Source: Oscillospiraceae bacterium (GTDB lineage Bacteria; Bacillota; Clostridia; Oscillospirales; Acutalibacteraceae). Taken from it: a stretch of 64,000 nucleotides of DNA. How positions within the stretch are numbered: the first letter of the stretch is position 1; every line of letters starts with the position of its first letter. The notes under the pieces were generated by a model. The model did no database searches and had not been told where the DNA came from. It saw nothing but the letters and a program-made list of their open reading frames with translations. Location: the NCBI GenBank assembly GCA_031268095.1, contig JAIRXU010000077.1:1-64000 (forward strand). The letters are read 5' to 3'. A program made the position numbers and the translations under genes. This document shows, piece after piece, positions 59,554-64,000 of the stretch.

Positions 59554-61722
59554 TTACTGCAAGAACTGCCGTGTGAATTTGTCCGCGATATCAAAAACCA
59601 GATTGGCAAAAAAGTTCGCGATCGAATAGAAGAACCCATACGCCTGATTCGCGGCGTTCTGCGCCGTACCGTAGATCTCCAGGTCCTGCACCCGGGCGCA
59701 GCTGCCGCCGGGGTCCTCCACCAGCAACCGGACGTACCGGGCGCGCTGTCCGCAGAGATCACGGTAAACAACCGCTTTGTCATTGCCCTTGACGCTGTCC
59801 GCGGTCCTCCAGTCCTTTCCGTTTGCGCTGACTTGCAGTTTCCAGGTCTTGGTGTTCTCGCCGGGGGCCGCGCCGCCCGCCTCCGCGTTCTTGAGGACGT
59901 AGCGGTCCAGACAGAAATTCTCGCCGAGATCCACGGAAATCCAGGCTTTGCCTGGGTCGAGCGCCTGCCAGCTGGTGGAAACAGAACCGTCAAACGCCTT
60001 CGCGGCGTCGTATTCCGTCGTCAAGCCGGTGTCGGGAATCGGGATCCGCAGGCTGCTGGAGGCCTCTGCGGGCTTCTGGAGCGACGCCAGAAATGGTTTC
60101 CCGTAGGCTTCGTTGAGCAGCAGCATGAAATGGTCCGGGCGGACGAAGACGAAGGTGTCCGGGAATTCCGCATCCAGTTCTTCCGCCAGCCGCACGAAAT
60201 CGGGCACCCGCGTGTCCCAGGCGCTGGCCTGGCCGATGTAAAACCGCGGACGGGTGCTCCCGCTGGCTTGGTAATCGGCAGCGGCGTCGCTCAGGCGCAT
60301 CTTCATGTTGCTGTTGCCCGGGTCGTAGCTCATAGCCCCCGTAGAATTTTTCACGTCGGAGCCCAGCCAGACCACCGGAATCTTGCTGTCCGTGAAGCGA
60401 ATCCGCAGCCCGGTGCCGTCCTGCACTGTCATTCCCAGCAGGGAGGGGCAGGACTCTGCGAACCAGTTGGCGCGGTACATCGGCATCCCCACCCAGACAG
60501 TGATCACGTCGAACCCCGTGCGCTCGAAGTAACGGTTGGTGATCGCGGCGTACTGGCGGACGACGTCTTTGTTGGGCCAGTTGCTGGCGGAAGAGTAGCC
60601 CAGCCCGGAGGGGCCGCAGATCAGGACGTCGTTGTCCGTGGCGGTTTTGTAGTAATAATTGAGCAGCTGGGGCCCGGCGTCCAGCAAGGCGGGCGTGGCT
60701 GTCCAGCCAATCGGAACCTTCCCTCGCTCAGGGCTGGACCAGAGCATGCGCATGAAGTGTTCGTCGTACTGGATGTTGTCGCCGTCGCTGAGGTTAAGGG
60801 AAACATAAATTTTCCCGTTCTTCAGCGCCGGTTTGGCCGGGACGGCGGGAACATCGAGAACCTGGGACATGCCGGAATACACCGTATAATTTTCATAAAA
60901 ATCGGAGGCGATGGTCATCACGCCGTACCTGCTGGCGAAAGCGACGCCCTCTCCCTCGTCCGGCCACCAGCCGGTATAATAAGTATCAATGGGTTTCGAA
61001 TCCCGGAAAAAGAGCTCCAGCACTTCCCGCTCCTCCGGAATCTTCGGATCCAGCCAGACCACCGCCGTCTTTGCCGCTACGGCGAAATCCCGCAGCTGGG
61101 TGTGATTGTCAGGCAGCAATCCGCAAATAGCGCGCCGGGTACATTGATCCCAATACTGGTCATAGAGGTAGCGGTACGCGCTGAGTTTATCCGTAATGGC
61201 CGCTTCGTCGCGCAGGTCCTTGACCACCGCAAGCGCGTACGGCGCGGCGGACAGCAGCTCCGCCTGCTCCGGCGAGACCGGCAGCGCGTCGGTCAGCCCC
61301 GCAATCGTTGTCGCTACGTTGGCGGTTTCGGGAACCGCGGGATTGTAGATGACCAGACCGCTCAGTTTTTCTTTGTACTTCGTCACCGCCGCCAGCCAGT
61401 CCGGCAGCATGTTCACTGTCAGTCCCAAATCTGCCGGCCAGGAGTCGGCGTCATCCTGGACAAACAGCAAGGGTTCTGTTCGGTTCACGATTCCTTGCAG
61501 GCAGCCCACCGCCAGCCGTTCGGCGAAGGGCCGGTCCTTGACGCGGACGCCGTCCAGCGCCCGGGTGGGTTCGCCGAAATGCGGCAGCGCCTGGCCCAGC
61601 GGCCAGCCGTCGGTCGCCCAGCGGCTGTCGGTTCCGCCGGTATTCCCGGCTGCCAGCGTTGCCAGCGGCGCGGAGAGCAGGAACAGCGCCGCCAAAGGGA
61701 CGGCAATCCATTTTTTCAGCAT
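59554..61722 (-). CDS. Secreted GxGYxYP-domain protein with discoidin (F5/8C) module
   Basis: A 722-residue secreted protein. The signal peptide ends near TLAAGN (residue 25). The GxGYxYP domain spans about 45-520, with SLNLSDGDNIQYDEHFMRML and GPSGLGYSSAS, where the eponymous GxGYxYP reads GLGYSSA. A C-terminal discoidin-like beta-sandwich (about 560-690) has AKAFDGSVSTSWQALDP and WISVDLGENFCLDRYVLKN. A short hydrophobic tail follows. The family is treated as a putative glycoside hydrolase, usually on host glycans or polysaccharides, with no proven activity that I know of. The start is ATG 61722 with AAGGAGG 8 bp upstream. It follows a GPH sugar transporter, so the pair likely forms a uptake unit. 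Confidence 0.87.
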   Translation of the reverse strand: MLKKWIAVPLAALFLLSAPLATLAAGNTGGTDSRWATDGWPLGQALPHFGEPTRALDGVRVKDRPFAERLAVGCLQGIVNRTEPLLFVQDDADSWPADLGLTVNMLPDWLAAVTKYKEKLSGLVIYNPAVPETANVATTIAGLTDALPVSPEQAELLSAAPYALAVVKDLRDEAAITDKLSAYRYLYDQYWDQCTRRAICGLLPDNHTQLRDFAVAAKTAVVWLDPKIPEEREVLELFFRDSKPIDTYYTGWWPDEGEGVAFASRYGVMTIASDFYENYTVYSGMSQVLDVPAVPAKPALKNGKIYVSLNLSDGDNIQYDEHFMRMLWSSPERGKVPIGWTATPALLDAGPQLLNYYYKTATDNDVLICGPSGLGYSSASNWPNKDVVRQYAAITNRYFERTGFDVITVWVGMPMYRANWFAESCPSLLGMTVQDGTGLRIRFTDSKIPVVWLGSDVKNSTGAMSYDPGNSNMKMRLSDAAADYQASGSTRPRFYIGQASAWDTRVPDFVRLAEELDAEFPDTFVFVRPDHFMLLLNEAYGKPFLASLQKPAEASSSLRIPIPDTGLTTEYDAAKAFDGSVSTSWQALDPGKAWISVDLGENFCLDRYVLKNAEAGGAAPGENTKTWKLQVSANGKDWRTADSVKGNDKAVVYRDLCGQRARYVRLLVEDPGGSCARVQDLEIYGTAQNAANQAYGFFYSIANFFANLVFDIADKFTRQFLQ

Positions 61723-61762
61723 AAGCCAGCCTCCTTAAGGGGATATCCCTCTATATTAATGT

Positions 61763-63310
61763 TCATCCGGCTTCTGCCGCTTCGTGGAGCGCATGGGCCT
61801 CCGCCACCACCCGCCGCCGCTCGGCCAGGTCGGCATACATCTTCTCCCGGTCTTCTTTGCTGATGTTATAGAGCAATTTCGGGATCGTACCGATCAGGCC
61901 GGTGAGGATGGGGATAATCGTCGCCAGAGCGAAGACGCCGCGGGCCGTCCGCTCGTCCTGGAAGTTGTAATCTTCCCCTGTGCGGAACCCGATCATTTCC
62001 AGCAAGGCGTTGGTCAGGGCGCTGCCGATGGAATTGGTGATTTTCGGCGGCATGGAACGCAGCGCGCCGGACATCCCCTCGGAGCGGAAGCCGTTTTTCC
62101 ATTCGCCGTAGTCGATGCACTCGTTGTACATCTCCGCCGGAATGACCTTCTTGGCGCCGTAGAATCCCATCGCGATGGTGGTCTGGATCCCGAAGGCGAC
62201 CAGCATGGGCACCAGATCCTGGAACATGTACGTGATCCTCATGCCCTGCTTGTTGGTATAGGGTGTTTTCTTTTTGATCATGCCGAAGAAATAAATCAGG
62301 AGAATCAGCGGCTGTTCAATATGCTGGCTGACGAGCCAGACCGATTTGGTCGAAAAGCGCTCGCGCATCCAGGGAACGTAAGCGTAACTGATATAGGACA
62401 CCGGCGAGCCGGGGATGCCGGAGACCGTGCCGAAATTCCGGAAGTTCAGGATTGAGTCGGTGTAGGTTCCCATCTGACTTTTGACGCTGAAGCCGCCGAG
62501 GATATCGGAGATGGTGAGCATGAACAGCGGACGATTGCGCATCAGGCCCCGCAGCTGCTCCCGCATACTGGGGACTTCTTCCCGCGACTGCTCCCCGCCA
62601 AAAACCCGCTCCCGGGTTACCAAGGCAAAATACAGGGAGAACAGGCCGCTGACAACGATCGTTCCCATGCCAAAGGTCAGGAAAAGCGGGCGCAGCTTGA
62701 GGTTGATTTGGAGGGGGGTGAATTTATTGGTCTGCCGGGCGACGACGTCCATAATGATCTTGAAGATCTGCTGGGGCAGTTCCTCGCCGAACATCGAAAA
62801 GAAATTGGCCTTGGTGATCAACGACAACCGTTCGTAAGTATCCGGTGTGATATTGGCGATCATCCCCGTCCGGCACATCCCCGCCAGCGTCCCCGTCAGT
62901 TCGTTGAACATATTGACCGCCGCCCACAGTATGATCTTCGGCAGAAAGTCGTTGGTCGTGCCCCAAAAGAGATACGGCAGCGCATAAAACAGCAGCGACA
63001 TAGGGATCCCATAGAGCGGGTACAGCACCAGGTAGGGCTTGAACTTCCCGAAGCGGGTGCGCGTTTTGTCCACGAACGCCGCCACGAAGAGGTCGTTGAT
63101 GATATCCCACGCCGTCGCGAACGGCGTAATCGCGGCCTGCCAGCCTTTACTGATGTTGAGGATACGGTCCGTGAATTCGCCGTTGCGGTTTTGAATGTGA
63201 AAACTGGCCGCTACGTCGAAGAGCACGAAACCGATGGTCTCCCGCGGGCCAACGTATCTCCGGCCCTTCGGCGGCTCCTGCTGGGCGGACGCTTTCTTCT
63301 CCTTTGCCAA
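61763..63310 (-). CDS. GPH-family sugar:cation symporter (MFS_2, MelB-like)
   Basis: A 515-residue, 12-helix transporter of the glycoside-pentoside-hexuronide family. The hallmark Asp-rich first helices are seen in DVAASFHIQNRNGEF and the loop motif DKTRTRFGKFKPYLVLYP matches the GPH signature D-T-TRWGKRRPYL. SYAYVPWMRERFSTKS and the long C-terminal domain also fit. Substrates are oligosaccharides, uronides or pentosides. The start is a TTG at 63310 with AAGGAGG 8 bp upstream. It leads a two-gene operon with the GxGYxYP protein from the promoter at 63346-63374. Confidence 0.9.
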   Translation of the reverse strand: MAKEKKASAQQEPPKGRRYVGPRETIGFVLFDVAASFHIQNRNGEFTDRILNISKGWQAAITPFATAWDIINDLFVAAFVDKTRTRFGKFKPYLVLYPLYGIPMSLLFYALPYLFWGTTNDFLPKIILWAAVNMFNELTGTLAGMCRTGMIANITPDTYERLSLITKANFFSMFGEELPQQIFKIIMDVVARQTNKFTPLQINLKLRPLFLTFGMGTIVVSGLFSLYFALVTRERVFGGEQSREEVPSMREQLRGLMRNRPLFMLTISDILGGFSVKSQMGTYTDSILNFRNFGTVSGIPGSPVSYISYAYVPWMRERFSTKSVWLVSQHIEQPLILLIYFFGMIKKKTPYTNKQGMRITYMFQDLVPMLVAFGIQTTIAMGFYGAKKVIPAEMYNECIDYGEWKNGFRSEGMSGALRSMPPKITNSIGSALTNALLEMIGFRTGEDYNFQDERTARGVFALATIIPILTGLIGTIPKLLYNISKEDREKMYADLAERRRVVAEAHALHEAAEAG

Positions 63311-63345
63311 ATAATGACCCTCCTTATCCGGGTATAATTTTCATT

Positions 63346-63374
63346 ATTATAGCACAATTCACCCAAAGACGCAA
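63346..63374 (-). promoter_or_regulatory. sigma-A promoter of the transporter/GxGYxYP operon
   Basis: On the minus strand, TTGCGT (63374-63369), 17 bp and TATAAT (63351-63346), about 36 bp before the TTG start. Confidence 0.8.
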
Positions 63375-63455
63375 GCAAAAGATGAACTATTTTTGAACTT
63401 TTCGGACAATTGCAGGCTCCTTCCACTGATTGGAAAATTCCCGGCGCGGTACGCC

Positions 63456-63491
63456 GAAAAAAAATAAATCCCCCGCCCGGCGGCAGGGGAT
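63456..63491 (-). terminator. Terminator of the right-edge gene
   Basis: A 10-bp stem (63468-63477 with 63482-63491, one G-T pair) overlaps the stop codon of the gene at 63491 and runs into a T-rich tract on the minus strand. Confidence 0.75.
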
Positions 63492-64000
63492 CAGGCGGCG
63501 GATTTGATGCTTTCGATGCTGAAGATGCAGCCCTTGCTGCGCACGGCGATTTGAATGTGGTCCTTGTCGCGGATGCAGGAGCCTTCATACACCGGCTTCC
63601 CTTCCTGGAAGGCCGCGCGGACGGTATCGTAGGGAGGCTCTTTCTCTTCCTCCCGACTTCTATGTAACATCTCAATAACAGCACAATCCAGATAACGAAA
63701 CAGAAGATCGCCGTCCGGCGTTTCTGGTTCCTCTCGCGGGAGATCCTCCGCTTTTTTCAAAATAGTCTTTCGATTTTGGGGGATTGCTTTTCCTTGCGTC
63801 CGGCACTCGGCATCCAAAAGACGATACGCGAGCCTTAGTTGGTCCCGGCAGCTGGGTTTCAGCAAATCCAAGCATTTTCCGAGCGAAATCTCCGCCTGAA
63901 GGACGGCGGGGGTATCCACTTTCCCTCGCTCCTTCTGCGCATTCGCCCACCGCCAGGCCCGCTCCTCATCATCCTCCCAGAAATAGGTGCCCTTGCCCAG
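63491..64000 (-). CDS. Partial protein, ADP-ribosyltransferase-like N-terminal motif (cut by window edge)
   Basis: The frame is open to the last base of the window and encodes at least 169 residues. It begins LGKGTYFWEDDEERAWRWAN, a pattern I associate with ART-like/DUF3990-type proteins in which a GxGxYFxxD/E strand is followed by an A--WA helix. The rest is helical and charged, with a DLLFRYLDCAVIEMLH segment and a C-terminal strand region ending in KGCIFSIESIKS. The start lies outside the window. A terminator overlaps its stop. Such proteins occur in toxin, defence and phage contexts, but no partner is visible here. The family call is tentative. Confidence 0.6.
   Translation of the reverse strand: MGKGTYFWEDDEERAWRWANAQKERGKVDTPAVLQAEISLGKCLDLLKPSCRDQLRLAYRLLDAECRTQGKAIPQNRKTILKKAEDLPREEPETPDGDLLFRYLDCAVIEMLHRSREEEKEPPYDTVRAAFQEGKPVYEGSCIRDKDHIQIAVRSKGCIFSIESIKSAA

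Noticed and set aside
59530..61863. 777-codon plus-strand frame opposite the GxGYxYP gene
   Set aside because: Antisense shadow; the minus-strand gene has a signal peptide, domains and a ribosome binding site.
1..64000. tRNA, rRNA, CRISPR arrays, prophage structural genes
   Set aside because: None was seen on reading both strands; no regular short repeats with spacers and no cloverleaf-like sequences in the intergenic gaps.

Overview
The window looks like chromosome of a GC-rich, anaerobic, spore-forming Firmicute of the Clostridia, most likely an Oscillospirales/Ruminococcaceae-type gut or rumen organism. The grounds are SpoIIE with a promoter of Spo0A type, pyruvate:ferredoxin oxidoreductase, strong AGGAGG ribosome binding sites often paired with TTG starts, sigma-A promoters with 17-bp spacers, a manganese riboswitch, and many intracellular glycan enzymes. 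This is inferred from gene content; no rRNA or tRNA gene is present to confirm it.

Layout. 1-240: the 3' ends of two different IS5-type transposases side by side. 300-1745: purA with its own promoter and terminator, followed by a frameshifted GH43 glycosidase remnant (1748-2110). 2154-7219, minus strand: prfB, prs and spoIIE. 7294-13063, plus strand: a six-gene operon of unknown purpose (two tandem-SCP2 proteins, a class III aminotransferase, a secreted protein and a split transketolase). 13085-17291: a glycan operon (GH130 mannosylglucose phosphorylase, phosphohexomutase, GH88/105-like protein). 17260-26164, minus: ABC exporter, lipoprotein, Old Yellow Enzyme-type reductase, aconitase X large and small subunits, ComM, and a 32-residue membrane peptide.

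26361-39251, minus: an ECF sigma factor fused to a transmembrane helix, a Thr/Pro-rich stalk and a BspA-like repeat domain; GH89 and GH16 enzymes; an SDR, ComEA and malic enzyme; mannonate dehydratase; a HEAT/zinc protein; a CAP-domain protein; and overlapping thyX-folA. 39260-46077, plus: GT-D glycosyltransferase, methyltransferase, ROK kinase, GH5 hydrolase, and a radical SAM pair. 46103-50436, minus: GNAT, an XPD/DinG-type helicase, and an AT-rich ImmA/IrrE peptidase plus membrane protein module behind a promoter and palindromic operator. 50581-56380, minus: nifJ and aspS. 56453-59525, plus: a P2A-type cation ATPase behind a yybP-ykoY manganese riboswitch and terminator. 59554-63374, minus: GPH sugar transporter and GxGYxYP-domain protein. 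The right edge cuts a gene whose visible part resembles ADP-ribosyltransferase-like proteins.

How the genes work together. The carbohydrate genes suggest uptake of oligosaccharides followed by intracellular phosphorolysis and hydrolysis: GH130 plus phosphohexomutase for mannosyl-glucose, mannonate dehydratase for uronates, and ROK kinase plus GH5 for glucosides or glycolipids. PFOR and malic enzyme fit fermentative central metabolism. The least explained parts are the aminotransferase/transketolase/SCP2 operon, the membrane-anchored sigma factor, and the aconitase X plus flavin reductase pair.
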